61,758 bases of DNA from UBA1672 sp964352665 (GCA_964352665.1 CAYGSJ010000010.1:1-61758), one strand, 5' to 3'. Numbered from the stretch's first letter, positions 26,179 to 35,380 are shown. Notes: generated by a model not told the origin, from the sequence alone. A program made the numbers and translations.

Positions 26179-29028
26179 TTACTTCAAACTCGGCATAGAA
26201 AATGGACTTGCGGCGATTTCTCTCTCCGGAGCTATTTCCGTTGGTTTCTCGTCCAAAGCGCTAACTTGCCTGTTACTCTCGTCCGGCATAACAGCAGCGT
26301 TCGGATTAAACCCCGCATTGAGCATCTTTCCTTGATCAACCCAATCCCTGAGGCTTGTAAGCTGATCGGCGCTAAGAGGCCTAGAGTTATATTCAACCAA
26401 AGAAGGTTTATCCAGTCTAAGGGGATCACTCAAACTTTCAAACCTTGGACTTGCAAAGGGAGATGCCTCATCGTCATTACCCAAGATAGCATTAGAACGT
26501 CCGCTAACATCTTTAATAGCCGCCATCTCCGGCGTCATTTCATAGTCTTGGTATCTGTAAGTGGCAGGATCATTCGGATCATCACTCGCTCCCAAAAATG
26601 GTTTTGGTTCATCCTCTGCAAAAGGATTGAGGTCGCTAACAAAACTCCCGACCGTACTGGTTATATCGCTGGCCAGATCTTTTGTTCCGTCCCATGCATC
26701 AGAAGCAGCATCCAAAGCGAAATCACTTGCAGCATCCCATGTAACATCAGCGATAAACCCAGCCGTTTCCAAGTGGGCGTCCACAGTATTGGCTACTTTC
26801 ACTACGGCAATAGAAGCTGAAAGAGTGGCATCCATGGTAAGGTCCATAGTTGTGTCGATGACTTCACCTGTAAAATCAGCTGTTGCATCCCAAGCACCGC
26901 TCTCTATAGCGTAATCTGTACCAAACCCTGCGGCAGCACCACCAACAACGACGCCAACACCAGTTCCTAAACCTGGTCCTAAAATAAAGCTTCCAATCGC
27001 CCCTCCCAAAACCGCACCATAATTAGACGCTGTTTCAACGACGCTTGCTTTGCTTGCTGCTTCAACATTACCTTTTGCACTTTCAATGGCAGTTTCACCA
27101 TAGGGGATTGCTGTTTCGCCAAGAATTTCGGCGGCCTCGCCATAACTTGCGCCTTGCGCTTTTGCAGTCCCAGCCAAACCCAAGCCTATGACCGCACCGA
27201 GAGCAGGTCCACCGCTTCTTCCAAGCTTACCAAAAAAGCTTTTAATAGCGCCTGGTGGTTTTGGTGCGTCTGGTACATCAATTTTGGGAGCGCTAGCTTT
27301 AGGTGCATCTACGTCGGGTGCAACTGGCGGCTGCTCCACATCTGGTGAAACTGACGGCTGCTCCACATCTGGTGAAACTGACGGCTGCTCCACATCTGGT
27401 GAAACTGACGGCTGCTCCACATCCGAATCCGGCGCTGTTCCCGAGGAGACAACTTCCTCACTTCTTGGTCGCTCAGCCACTACTTTTGCGTTGTTTTCCG
27501 GGCGTGGTCCAAGTTCTGCACGCGCAGATGCACGCGCTGCTCTGGCTTCGACTTCCGCGATAGCCTCTCTACGAAAAGCCATTTGTTCGCGTCCAATTTT
27601 TGCACCGCTCTGTTCTACCCTTGTTTGGTATTGACGTAGTTTACCGACATCCTCTCCTGCCAAACGTATTGTGCCGTCGGTTACTTCTGGCTTAAGGCCT
27701 AACCCTTCCAGATTTTTTGTAAGTATTTGGATGTCACTTGGGGATTTCCCTGCTGTAGAAATTGAGGAAGATACTCGCCCCATTTGTGCTTCTTGTCTCT
27801 GCCACAAGCTTGCATTTTCAGCTCCAAACCTAAAATCCTTACTTGTGATTTGTGTCTCCGGTCTTGGTGTTGCGCGCGGTGCACTCCTTTCGGGAAGTTC
27901 ATCTGCCGGGATTACTCTTACATTATTTGCGTCCGGAGCATTGGCTTGTCTTCGCTCTTGGAGATCAAAGCGTTGCTTCATTTGCACAAGCATTTCTTCT
28001 TCAATTCCGGGCAATAATGCGTAGCGACCTGATGGGCTTACGCCACTTGCCTTAAGCGCTTCATTCATCTCGGTGATTTCGCGCAAGGCCGTTGCATCCT
28101 TAATTCTGAGCCCATCATTGGTCAGTATATGAAGGGTTCCTAATTTTGATACATCATCACCAGACAGACGAATGGTTGACCCTAGGCTGGCGCTGGTCAC
28201 TTCTTTTGGCTTAAAACCAAACTGTTCTAGATTTTCCATCAGGGCTTTTATTTCTTCAGGAGGACGTCCTTCTGTAACTATGCGCGTGATGGGCCCACCC
28301 GCTGTCATGCCGCTCTGCCAGACGCTTCGATCTTTATAGGCATTACTGAAATCACCCGATACCGGTCTATTCATCGCCCTTATGCCTGCTGCTTCCACCC
28401 CTACTGCTCTTGCAGGAGCACTGGCCACAGATTGAACGGGTTGAGCTTCTAAAGGTTTTGCTTGTGGCGGTCTGACATTGTTACTTTCTGCCTGGGCTGC
28501 AGGTTCCGGGCTGGATGCGCCCCGCATTGCGAGTTTTTGACGGAAAACTTCAACGCTCTCTTCAGTTATTCCCCCGAGTTTTTGCGCACGCGTATTGGCA
28601 TCTAGGCCCCTCGCCTGTAACGCCTCATCTAATTCAACGATGTGCTGGTGTTGTTGGGGTGTTTGGATTCTGCCTGCGTTAAGGAGTCTTTGATAAGTAT
28701 CTAGTTTTGCTACATCATCACCGGATAGACGAATGGTATCTCCCAATGTATTGCTCACAGCTAGCTTTGGTGTAAAACCAAGCTCTTCTAAACTACTGAC
28801 AAGTTTTTCGACATCTTCAGGAGACTGCCCGTTTATTGAAATGCGCGTGATTGGTCCTGACTGTGTGTTTCCAAGCTCCCATAAGTCGCTGTTGCCCAGT
28901 GCTTGGCTAAAATCTTGCTGTGAGTAAGGAGGTGATCCAGGACGCATCATGTCGCCTTGTGGCTCTGCGCCAGAAGGATTTGCCTCAGATGAAGACTTAA
29001 CACTATCTTCGCTTTTGTTATCAACCAT
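26179..29028 (-). CDS. large multi-repeat protein, unknown function, near Fur-type boxes
   Basis: 949 residues, family not recognised. Three diverged repeats of about 110-125 residues begin near residues 50, 232 and 405; each has a core like PITRISINGQSPEDVEKL, then GFxPK and DTIRLSGDDVAKL. A nine-residue tandem repeat VEQPSVSPD follows (about 536-567). Two Gly/Ala-rich hydrophobic stretches (about 610-630 and 670-707) could insert in a membrane, then an acidic region with repeated WDATADF/WDAASDF blocks and a Pro/Ser-rich tail. No Sec signal. The architecture recalls secreted effectors or membrane-translocated surface proteins, but that is inference. It is downstream of the 93-residue gene on the same strand. 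Confidence 0.7.
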   Translation of the reverse strand: MVDNKSEDSVKSSSEANPSGAEPQGDMMRPGSPPYSQQDFSQALGNSDLWELGNTQSGPITRISINGQSPEDVEKLVSSLEELGFTPKLAVSNTLGDTIRLSGDDVAKLDTYQRLLNAGRIQTPQQHQHIVELDEALQARGLDANTRAQKLGGITEESVEVFRQKLAMRGASSPEPAAQAESNNVRPPQAKPLEAQPVQSVASAPARAVGVEAAGIRAMNRPVSGDFSNAYKDRSVWQSGMTAGGPITRIVTEGRPPEEIKALMENLEQFGFKPKEVTSASLGSTIRLSGDDVSKLGTLHILTNDGLRIKDATALREITEMNEALKASGVSPSGRYALLPGIEEEMLVQMKQRFDLQERRQANAPDANNVRVIPADELPERSAPRATPRPETQITSKDFRFGAENASLWQRQEAQMGRVSSSISTAGKSPSDIQILTKNLEGLGLKPEVTDGTIRLAGEDVGKLRQYQTRVEQSGAKIGREQMAFRREAIAEVEARAARASARAELGPRPENNAKVVAERPRSEEVVSSGTAPDSDVEQPSVSPDVEQPSVSPDVEQPSVSPDVEQPPVAPDVDAPKASAPKIDVPDAPKPPGAIKSFFGKLGRSGGPALGAVIGLGLAGTAKAQGASYGEAAEILGETAIPYGETAIESAKGNVEAASKASVVETASNYGAVLGGAIGSFILGPGLGTGVGVVVGGAAAGFGTDYAIESGAWDATADFTGEVIDTTMDLTMDATLSASIAVVKVANTVDAHLETAGFIADVTWDAASDFALDAASDAWDGTKDLASDITSTVGSFVSDLNPFAEDEPKPFLGASDDPNDPATYRYQDYEMTPEMAAIKDVSGRSNAILGNDDEASPFASPRFESLSDPLRLDKPSLVEYNSRPLSADQLTSLRDWVDQGKMLNAGFNPNAAVMPDESNRQVSALDEKPTEIAPEREIAASPFSMPSLK
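27331..27422 (-). repeat. 27-bp tandem repeat inside the 949-residue protein gene
   Basis: Three identical 27-base units (27331-27357, 27358-27384, 27385-27411) plus a partial fourth encode VEQPSVSPD. Identity between units suggests recent slippage expansion. Confidence 0.9.
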
Positions 29029-29169
29029 TTACACTCAATCAGCTCATCTTTATCAAGATTTTAACAGAGAGTTGTTAATGATATGTAAATTGCTGAAAAA
29101 TTAGGATTTTTCTACTTTGTCCAGTGCTGTTAAAAAGTATCTCCGGAAAATACAATTCGAAGCAATAGC

Positions 29170-29451
29170 TTAGTCAAAAGTCATAAAGTTACCGACAGGC
29201 TTCAAACCCGTATCCGCAACAAGCTGTTCCGTCCCGCCCAGCCATTCTCCTAGGCTGGTTAATGATTCTGTTATACCGGTAGAGTCAAAGAAGCTCTGAA
29301 AATATGGATCAAGGCCAGCCATTGTGAGCATACCGCCTGCATTACTATGTACAAGCGCAAAGATAAGAGGCTCTGTTAATAATGCACCAGCCACCAATAG
29401 CGCACCACCAATAACTGCTTTTTTGAAGACGCTTTTTAAACTCCAATCCAT
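29170..29451 (-). CDS. small membrane protein, first gene of the iron-box divergon
   Basis: 93 residues. One hydrophobic segment (AVIGGALLVAGALLTEPLIFALV, longer than shown motifs) near the N-terminus, then a soluble tail with GITESLTSLGEWLGGTEQL. Family not recognised. The start lies 34 bases from the first Fur-type box, so it is probably iron-repressed together with the large gene downstream of it. Confidence 0.6.
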   Translation of the reverse strand: MDWSLKSVFKKAVIGGALLVAGALLTEPLIFALVHSNAGGMLTMAGLDPYFQSFFDSTGITESLTSLGEWLGGTEQLVADTGLKPVGNFMTFD

Positions 29452-29484
29452 AATATAACCTTCTCAAATGGATAATTTTATAAT

Positions 29485-29527
29485 TGCGAGTAATTCTCAT
29501 TGACATGATTATTGCGAATCGTTATCA
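29485..29527. promoter_or_regulatory. two Fur-type boxes in a divergent promoter
   Basis: TGCGAGTAATTCTCA (29485-29499) matches the 15-bp Fur core TGATAATNATTATCA at 10 of 14 informative positions, and TGCGAATCGTTATCA (29513-29527) at 11 of 14. The boxes are 28 bases apart start to start, between genes reading left (29451) and right (29570). Tandem boxes are usual in strongly iron-repressed promoters. Confidence 0.7.
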
Positions 29528-29569
29528 ATGTCAACAACAAAAATAAAACTTATGTTCCGAGGGGTTATC

Positions 29570-30208
29570 ATGGCAAACAATAATATCGTTTTAACACCAA
29601 CATTATTGGCACTGACATTAATGTTTGCCGCATGTTCGAACGAAGATAGTGACTCTACACCTCCTGCGACAACTACAGTGACAACCCCTAAGCCTATTAT
29701 TGAACTTCCCGAAATTGCAATCGTCGGGGAACCAAAGAAGAAAGAACCTCCCAAAGCAAATATTGTGGTCGCAACGGAAGAAGAGCCTCCTCAAACTGTT
29801 GAAAAAGAAGAACCTCCCCAAGTTGTTGAAAAAGCCGAAGCACCGAAAAGAGTGCCTGTTGCAGGAGCAGAGTTTCAACATAGCTTCATCGCAGAGAATG
29901 GCGAAAGAAGAACAGTGGATATTGATGCCGACAAACTCGTTGTTTTGAAAGCGCCGGATGGTACAAATGCACTGGCCTTAACGGTTGCGTTCGCTAAACA
30001 GTTTGATATCAACAACCCCGAGATGATGGCAAGCTTATCTCCAGCCAACCGTGCACTGATCGAAAATGCAGGAAACAACATGAGCACGAGAGGAACCGAG
30101 GTTGGGCTCATGGTGAATCATGTCATGACGGCACATGGTGTTCCAGAAGATGCTATGAAGGCCGCCTATAACGCCTGTAAGAAATACTTTCCTGAATTAT
30201 CACAGTAG
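29570..30208 (+). CDS. lipoprotein with Pro/Glu/Lys linker
   Basis: 212 residues from the ATG at 29570, which has GAGGGG upstream. Lipobox FAAC predicts a lipid anchor. A Thr/Pro then EEPPQTVEKEEPPQVVEK repeat linker (to about residue 100) is followed by a folded domain with AEFQHSFIAENGERRTVDID and a helical C-terminus containing one Cys. The linker is of the length that spans periplasm, like TonB or Lpp-type tethers. Family not recognised. It is 22 bases upstream of the 919-residue gene. Confidence 0.7.
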   Translation: MANNNIVLTPTLLALTLMFAACSNEDSDSTPPATTTVTTPKPIIELPEIAIVGEPKKKEPPKANIVVATEEEPPQTVEKEEPPQVVEKAEAPKRVPVAGAEFQHSFIAENGERRTVDIDADKLVVLKAPDGTNALALTVAFAKQFDINNPEMMASLSPANRALIENAGNNMSTRGTEVGLMVNHVMTAHGVPEDAMKAAYNACKKYFPELSQ

Positions 30209-30230
30209 ACTGAGTTAGGCTGGACTGAAT

Positions 30231-32990
30231 ATGACTCTTTCTGATACGAAGCATGTTAGTGACGTCTCTGATATTGAGAGAAAAACACGTCCTCATTCCC
30301 TTAAACTCAAGGGGCAATTCGCAATATCAAGCCATTTACAACAAATCGCGACAGAGCATGGTCTGTCGATCGAGCGCATGAAAAATGGCTTTTATGCAGT
30401 ATCAGGTATACCCGATCTAGATGTGGTCTGCCCAAAACATATTCAACGGTCCGGCCAATTTTTTGACGCCCGGAGTTTACAGCAGTTTTTAGAGTTTATG
30501 CACCAGCCCATCCGCGCATCATCAGGATCGCAGGAACAACGCGAAACGACACACCGCCTTTTACGATTCATGCATTCTGGTTCATCAAACATAAAGCATC
30601 ATGATCACCATGGACACATACAGAGGAAAGAATGTGATCAACACCATGCTACCGAGTCGGCAATGCGTGATGAAGATGCCTGGAATACACACCCAGAAAT
30701 TGGCAATCACAAGAGCGCCATCAGTTCCATACCAGAGACAGAATTCGATCCTAAACAAGGGTTTGTATTTTCAATACCTCATCACGGTAAGAGCGGGGCC
30801 AAACAAAAGGTCTTAGAACAAAAATTTTGGTCAATAATCAATGAAGTGACACTTGATCGATATGCAGACAAGCCAGAGAAAATTGCATTAACGGCCACTG
30901 AGCTTCATGAATTTTGTAATCGGGTTCATGATCATTATGGACAGATCAACAGTCTTATCTCTGCGATAGATACCGAAACGACATATCAGGAGCATATAGC
31001 ATCTATCGAGGCACGTATCGTAAAACTGTCCTCGACACCAAACCAGAATTCTACAGATCGTTTAACTTTACTCATGAGCGCAACAACAGCGCTCACACCT
31101 CTTTTAAATTCGGAAGAAATGCACCAGATATGGGCGCGCTATCATTTCATGAAACGCCACAACGCACCCATTGCAAGTATCGCGCAGAAATTTCATACGA
31201 TGCATTCCGTTATGAAAAAATATGCAGCTAGTGGTGATCTGTCAGAGGCGCAAGTAGAAGCCATCACATTAGAGTTTTATCCCCTACTTGCGTTTGCAAA
31301 AGACGTGGCAACCATTTTGGGTGAAGCGCAAATCGCAGAGACAATAGGGAAGGCTCATCCAATGGGTTTCTCACTTTCAGATCATTTTATGCGTGATGAT
31401 CATAGCGCAACGCTGGATGACTTGCGTAAAACAACACAGCATAGTGGCTCGGCACTCAAAAATATTGTCTGTGCGGGATGGAAGACGACAAAAGATTTTG
31501 CCCTTGATATTGTAAGTTTTATTTGCGAGTCGCCAAGAACAGCCGCCGTGTTTGTTGGATTGGCAAGCGCCTTATACGTGATGAATGGTGGTGACGCAGA
31601 AATAACACAAACCGCAAATGATACGATCATGATATTTGGTGAATCAGGTCTGGAAGCGATGACAATTGACCCTGACAGCCTGCCGGAAGAAGCCAAAACA
31701 TCACAAAACTGGCATTGGGATATGGGGCCATTGGGAATGTATAAGCATTACATGTATGACAACGCCGTTATAGGACCTGCGCAGACCATGATGGATTGGG
31801 TGCGTATGGGAATTCATAGTGTGTATGAAGCATTGGGCATTAACATTAATCCGGAACCTGCTTTTTCAAAGGCTGCATCCGAAACAACCAAGCCATTAGC
31901 GGATATGCTTTTTGATGGCAATGTGTTGCAAAACTGCTCCCATGCCGGGCTCTGGGCGTATATTTACTCACGGGGCCATCGTTACGGATTAAGGGGGGGC
32001 AAACGTATATTTGAATTACTCTCACCAATAACGGATTTGGGATATACGGCATTTAGACGGGCAAAAGACATTATGACATTAAAGAAAAAGACACATCTGT
32101 CAGAGATGCTCGCAGGCAAAGTAGAAAAACATAATGTACAACACGAAACAGTGAATGTTCTTGGTGAAGCAGCGCAAACGCGAGAGGCTATCGTGCCACC
32201 TTCATTACAGAAAAAAGGGTTGAGTTTTGAGTTTCAAGTTCGCGCAGAACATGCAGAAGATATGATTACAGCCTTAAATCAATTCGATACTGTCCTTGAA
32301 CATATTGCAGACAAGATAGGGATAGAAGAACCATGGTATCAAAAATTCCTACAGAACAAGATAAGGCAAGCCACCGATGCATTAAAACAATTTCAAGATG
32401 ACGGCGATCTTACGGCATTGAAGAAAACGCTGGATTGCACCCTCACCGATATTGTAGGTGCCCAAATACGCCATTTCGGGCAATCGAATATTGTCGTTAT
32501 GGATGAAAAAACGCAAAGCCGTCTTCACGCGCAAGCCAATACGACATTTGGACGAATGAAACGTTCTCACAAGCTTGAAGAAACGAACAACATTGCTGTT
32601 AAAACAGGGACTCGTTTGTGGGGCGGTATCGTGAAGGCCGCGCGATCCGCGCAAAAATACAGCACTCTGGTGCCAGCCAAGCCTGTTTTGATCGGCACAG
32701 CAGGCGCACTCGCTGCCTCTGTGGGTTTGGACATGGCAGGATATGAAAGCAGCGTGACAGATACTCTATCGTCTCTTGCGGGTAGTCTTACATCCGGAGC
32801 AGCCACAACAACAGCATTCCTGGTCTATAATTTCTGGGAAGATGTTCTGGGCGTTCATGTTGGTAGCGGAGCAGCATTGTTAGCCGCTGGTGCTACAACA
32901 GGGTATATCTATCGCAGAGGGATACAACCAATAGCGCTCAGCATTGCGGAGCCGTTTAGAGATCAGCCCCATGCTCCTGCCGAGCCATAA
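30231..32990 (+). CDS. large protein with His-rich segment and hydrophobic domains, unknown
   Basis: 919 residues, family not recognised. A His cluster (HHDHHGH, residues 123-129, then C135, H138, H139) may bind metal. Hydrophobic segments lie near residues 433-453, 820-838 and 880-900; long helical regions separate them, and there is no Sec signal. In general layout (N-terminal soluble, late Gly/Ala-rich hydrophobic segments) it parallels the 949-residue protein across the promoter. Co-transcribed with the lipoprotein, and so likely iron-repressed. A secreted or membrane-inserted effector-like role is conceivable but unproven. Confidence 0.7.
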   Translation: MTLSDTKHVSDVSDIERKTRPHSLKLKGQFAISSHLQQIATEHGLSIERMKNGFYAVSGIPDLDVVCPKHIQRSGQFFDARSLQQFLEFMHQPIRASSGSQEQRETTHRLLRFMHSGSSNIKHHDHHGHIQRKECDQHHATESAMRDEDAWNTHPEIGNHKSAISSIPETEFDPKQGFVFSIPHHGKSGAKQKVLEQKFWSIINEVTLDRYADKPEKIALTATELHEFCNRVHDHYGQINSLISAIDTETTYQEHIASIEARIVKLSSTPNQNSTDRLTLLMSATTALTPLLNSEEMHQIWARYHFMKRHNAPIASIAQKFHTMHSVMKKYAASGDLSEAQVEAITLEFYPLLAFAKDVATILGEAQIAETIGKAHPMGFSLSDHFMRDDHSATLDDLRKTTQHSGSALKNIVCAGWKTTKDFALDIVSFICESPRTAAVFVGLASALYVMNGGDAEITQTANDTIMIFGESGLEAMTIDPDSLPEEAKTSQNWHWDMGPLGMYKHYMYDNAVIGPAQTMMDWVRMGIHSVYEALGININPEPAFSKAASETTKPLADMLFDGNVLQNCSHAGLWAYIYSRGHRYGLRGGKRIFELLSPITDLGYTAFRRAKDIMTLKKKTHLSEMLAGKVEKHNVQHETVNVLGEAAQTREAIVPPSLQKKGLSFEFQVRAEHAEDMITALNQFDTVLEHIADKIGIEEPWYQKFLQNKIRQATDALKQFQDDGDLTALKKTLDCTLTDIVGAQIRHFGQSNIVVMDEKTQSRLHAQANTTFGRMKRSHKLEETNNIAVKTGTRLWGGIVKAARSAQKYSTLVPAKPVLIGTAGALAASVGLDMAGYESSVTDTLSSLAGSLTSGAATTTAFLVYNFWEDVLGVHVGSGAALLAAGATTGYIYRRGIQPIALSIAEPFRDQPHAPAEP

Positions 32991-33050
32991 AAAAAAATTG
33001 GTTGTTCGGTTGGTATTTGAAGTGAACTTTTAGACGTTCGCAAAATACCT

Positions 33051-33455
33051 TTATTTTTTGAAACGTTCCTGCATTTGCCTCAATTCTTCCTCACTCGGTG
33101 CATAGGTTCCGTCTATATATTTTAAGCCCCATCCCGCGATGGCCATAATCACAGGCTGGAGCGCCCGCCCCACATCGGTGAGAAAATATTCGTAACGTTC
33201 AGGATTGGTTTGATAAACGCTTTTGGTAACAACGCCGTATTCTTCGAGCCGCTTCAGCCTGTCCGCCAGAATATTGGTTGATATACCTTCCGGGGATTTT
33301 AAAAAATCGCCATACTGCTTCATTCCCAGAAACATCATGTCGCGGATAATAATAAGTGTCCATTTATCGCCTATAATGTCGAGCGTATTGGTAAGCGGGC
33401 ACGTTGATCGGCCTGCACAATCCTTAACATCCAGCTTCTTTTTTTTCTTCGTCAT
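33051..33455 (-). CDS. HxlR-family transcriptional regulator
   Basis: 134 residues. The winged-helix domain has the family marks CPLTNTLDIIGDKWTLIIIR and GISTNILADRLKRLEEYGVV. A Lys-rich start precedes a conserved Cys in DCAGRSTCP, which in redox-sensing members such as YodB responds to quinones or aldehydes. Divergent from the small-gene cluster at 33609-34829, with a palindrome between. Confidence 0.92.
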   Translation of the reverse strand: MTKKKKKLDVKDCAGRSTCPLTNTLDIIGDKWTLIIIRDMMFLGMKQYGDFLKSPEGISTNILADRLKRLEEYGVVTKSVYQTNPERYEYFLTDVGRALQPVIMAIAGWGLKYIDGTYAPSEEELRQMQERFKK

Positions 33456-33531
33456 CGTCTCAGGATATCACATTTATTAGAAATCTGAAAAATAACTTGC
33501 AAAATAAAAGTCTCTATATTAAAGTCTAGTC

Positions 33532-33548
33532 ACTTGTATTTTACAAGT
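33532..33548. promoter_or_regulatory. palindromic operator, probably for the HxlR regulator
   Basis: ACTTGTATTTTACAAGT, a perfect 7-3-7 inverted repeat in the divergent region 77 bases from the regulator start and 61 bases before the 23-codon ORF. Location and symmetry suit dimer binding. Confidence 0.65.
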
Positions 33549-33608
33549 CTTTACTCAAAATAAGCCCGTGGCTTTGAAGTGAAGCGTTCTAACATTAAGG
33601 AGAAACAT

Positions 33609-33680
33609 ATGAAATCTGCATGCACCAATAATGCACAGATTAAAGCTCATCAGGCAAAATCATCGTTTCAGGACAAATAG
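33609..33680 (+). CDS. 23-residue ORF with strong RBS, possible leader or small protein
   Basis: MKSACTNNAQIKAHQAKSSF plus three residues. AAGGAG lies six bases before the ATG, stronger than for most genes here. It is polar, without membrane segment or stalling motif I can recognise. A terminator-like hairpin follows 14 bases after the stop and ahead of the next gene, which is the layout of a regulatory leader. Confidence 0.45.
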   Translation: MKSACTNNAQIKAHQAKSSFQDK

Positions 33681-33693
33681 TATAGCGAGAATT

Positions 33694-33729
33694 GGGGAGC
33701 CAGTCTTTATGGCCTCCTGTTCTTTTTTT
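33694..33729 (+). terminator. terminator or attenuator after the 23-codon ORF
   Basis: Stem GGGAGCC / GGCCTCC with one bulged base, nine-base loop, followed by TGTTCTTTTTTT. It lies just 18 bases before the next gene start, so it either ends the small transcript or attenuates the operon. Confidence 0.6.
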
Positions 33730-33746
33730 GATCAAGGAAAAGGAAA

Positions 33747-34160
33747 ATGATGATGAATATAAAAAAGATTGCTCTGGCAACATTGTCTTACGTGGTTTTG
33801 AGCATGGCAATTGCCTTTCCGTGGCACATGATCTTGTTCCACGAGCTTTATGCAGAAATTGGTGCCTTCACGAGGCCCGAACCAATTATCCCTCTGGGAA
33901 TGCTCGCAATGGTTATACAAGGCGCTGTGATCGCCTATCTTTATCCGTTCTGGTACAAAGATGGAAATCCTATTGTAAGCGGCATCAAGTTCATGATGAT
34001 TGCGGGATTGCTGATTTATACCGTGATGGTTTTTGCGACAGTTGCAAAAATGGACATTAACCCGATCTCGACCCTCATCATTTACGGCACGTTATTCCAG
34101 CTTATTCAGTTTACAATCACTGGTGCGGCGCTTGGCCTGATTTATGGACGCAAAGATTAA
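33747..34160 (+). CDS. four-helix membrane protein, unknown
   Basis: 137 residues, four predicted membrane segments. Conserved-looking PWHMILFHELYAEIG after the first helix is like DUF1761-type small membrane proteins, but I am not certain. RBS AAAAGGAAA. First gene after the HxlR divergon, with YCII-like and TfoX-like genes behind it, so likely under the same regulator. Confidence 0.65.
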   Translation: MMMNIKKIALATLSYVVLSMAIAFPWHMILFHELYAEIGAFTRPEPIIPLGMLAMVIQGAVIAYLYPFWYKDGNPIVSGIKFMMIAGLLIYTVMVFATVAKMDINPISTLIIYGTLFQLIQFTITGAALGLIYGRKD

Positions 34161-34183
34161 TTTTAAACAAAAAGGAAAGAACT

Positions 34184-34504
34184 ATGCCTGAATTTATTGT
34201 TACGTATCACGGTGGAAAAAAACCAGAAACACCCGAAGAGGGTCAAAAAGGGATGGCGGATTGGAAAGCATGGGCGGCAAGTCTTGGCGCGGCCTTGACC
34301 AATCCGGGCACACCGGTCGGCCTTACCCAAACTCTTACAAAAGATGGAATTTCCAGTGATAGGCCGCCTAACCCGCTTATGGGGTTTTCGATTGTTAAAG
34401 CCGATAATATGGACGCCGCCATAAAATTATTGGAGGATTGTCCGCACCTGCATTACTTTGAAGGAACACTGGAAGTATCAGAAATGATGGAAATGCCGGG
34501 CTAA
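34184..34504 (+). CDS. YCII-related domain protein
   Basis: 106 residues. MPEFIVTYHGGKKPETPEEG and the later NPLMGFSIVKADNMDAAIKL match the YCII/DGPF fold, small dimeric ferredoxin-like proteins of mostly unknown catalytic role. RBS AAAGGAAAG. It is in an operon, one base before the TfoX-like gene. Confidence 0.8.
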   Translation: MPEFIVTYHGGKKPETPEEGQKGMADWKAWAASLGAALTNPGTPVGLTQTLTKDGISSDRPPNPLMGFSIVKADNMDAAIKLLEDCPHLHYFEGTLEVSEMMEMPG

Positions 34505-34505
34505 A

Positions 34506-34829
34506 ATGCACAGTGATCCCGGCCTCGTCGAACGTCTTTTTGAAACTCTGCCAAATGGGCTGGAGCATAAAAAGATGTTCGGCGGACAATGCTGGATGTT
34601 AAACGATAACATTTGCGTTGGTGTCTATAAGGGGTGGCTGATTATCCGTGTAGGTATTGACGTTGCAGAAAATATTTTTAAAGAGCCGCATGTAAAGCCC
34701 ATGGACATCACAGGAAAACCTATGAAGGGCTGGCTCATGGTTGGGCAAGAAGCCCTTGGTGAAGACGCAAGCTTAGAGCGGTATCTTTCCTACGCCATAA
34801 ATTTTGTCAAAACTTTACCTCCAAAATAA
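34506..34829 (+). CDS. TfoX N-terminal-domain protein
   Basis: 107 residues. KKMFGGQCWMLNDNICVGVY is the typical TfoX_N motif (MFGG with following strands). The domain occurs alone in many bacteria outside competence regulation and its function there is unknown. Last gene of the HxlR-linked cluster; no TfoX_C domain. Confidence 0.85.
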   Translation: MHSDPGLVERLFETLPNGLEHKKMFGGQCWMLNDNICVGVYKGWLIIRVGIDVAENIFKEPHVKPMDITGKPMKGWLMVGQEALGEDASLERYLSYAINFVKTLPPK

Positions 34830-35214
34830 CTTTAACCCCTCTCCTCTCTCCGGCGATCTGAATACCCATTCCTTCAGTTATTCTGGAATATACTCAATCG
34901 GTTGTGGCATCGGCATTCGGACGCAATATTTGCGCCGTATGTATACTACGGCATAAATGCACCAAAACCGTCCAGATTTAGGATTTCTCTGTCACTTCAG
35001 CCCTGTGAGAGAATGGTTTTGTTCAAATACAAGCTGGTTTGAAAAACAAACTTAAACCGTGGGGCAACGCCCTACATCTTTATTGCAATAAAATCAGTGA
35101 CTTGATTAGAAAGCTGAAGGAATATCAACGGCGTTAAAAACCTGAAGGGGGCATCAAAAAGTTTTTCTCCACCTGCAAAGCATTGAAAACGCTTGCTTAT
35201 TGAGTTCGTTTTTA
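34830..35214. other. intergenic region left of the island boundary
   Basis: No gene is supported. A hairpin GCCGTA / TACGGC (34934-34952) without a T run lies here. The remainder is featureless to me and ends at the attachment-like repeat. Confidence 0.4.
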
Positions 35215-35336
35215 AATTGGTTGCGGGGGTAGTAACCAAGTTTTGCACGTAAGCCATTAATATAAAACACATTCTTTGTCAGCCCAGATGCTTTATACCC
35301 TATCCTGTACCCTAAAAACTTATCCGCAAGAAACAT
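35215..35336. other. attachment-like repeat R1, left boundary of the island
   Basis: AATTGGTTGCGGGGGTAG (35215-35232) is identical to 18 bases at the 3' end of tRNA-fMet and its flank (53556-53573). To its right about 100 bases align with R2 (38861) and R3 (44192), ending in a conserved CCCTAAAAACTTATCCGCAA. Read in reverse, R1 shows GGGTACA and GGGTATA 11 bases apart, which could be integrase arm sites. Confidence 0.75.
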
Positions 35337-35380
35337 TCTTATCTTGCTTTTAAAACCCATCTGGTTTTTATAGTAATCTT

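Noticed and set aside
27303..27563. plus-strand ORF with repeated APHLVKLTA
   Set aside because: Antisense shadow of the VEQPSVSPD tandem repeat.
35154..35360. reverse ORF across repeat R1 whose translation resembles reverse translations of R2 and R3
   Set aside because: R2 and R3 frames are short and lack starts; similarity follows from DNA repeat homology, and site-like elements explain the conservation better than coding.
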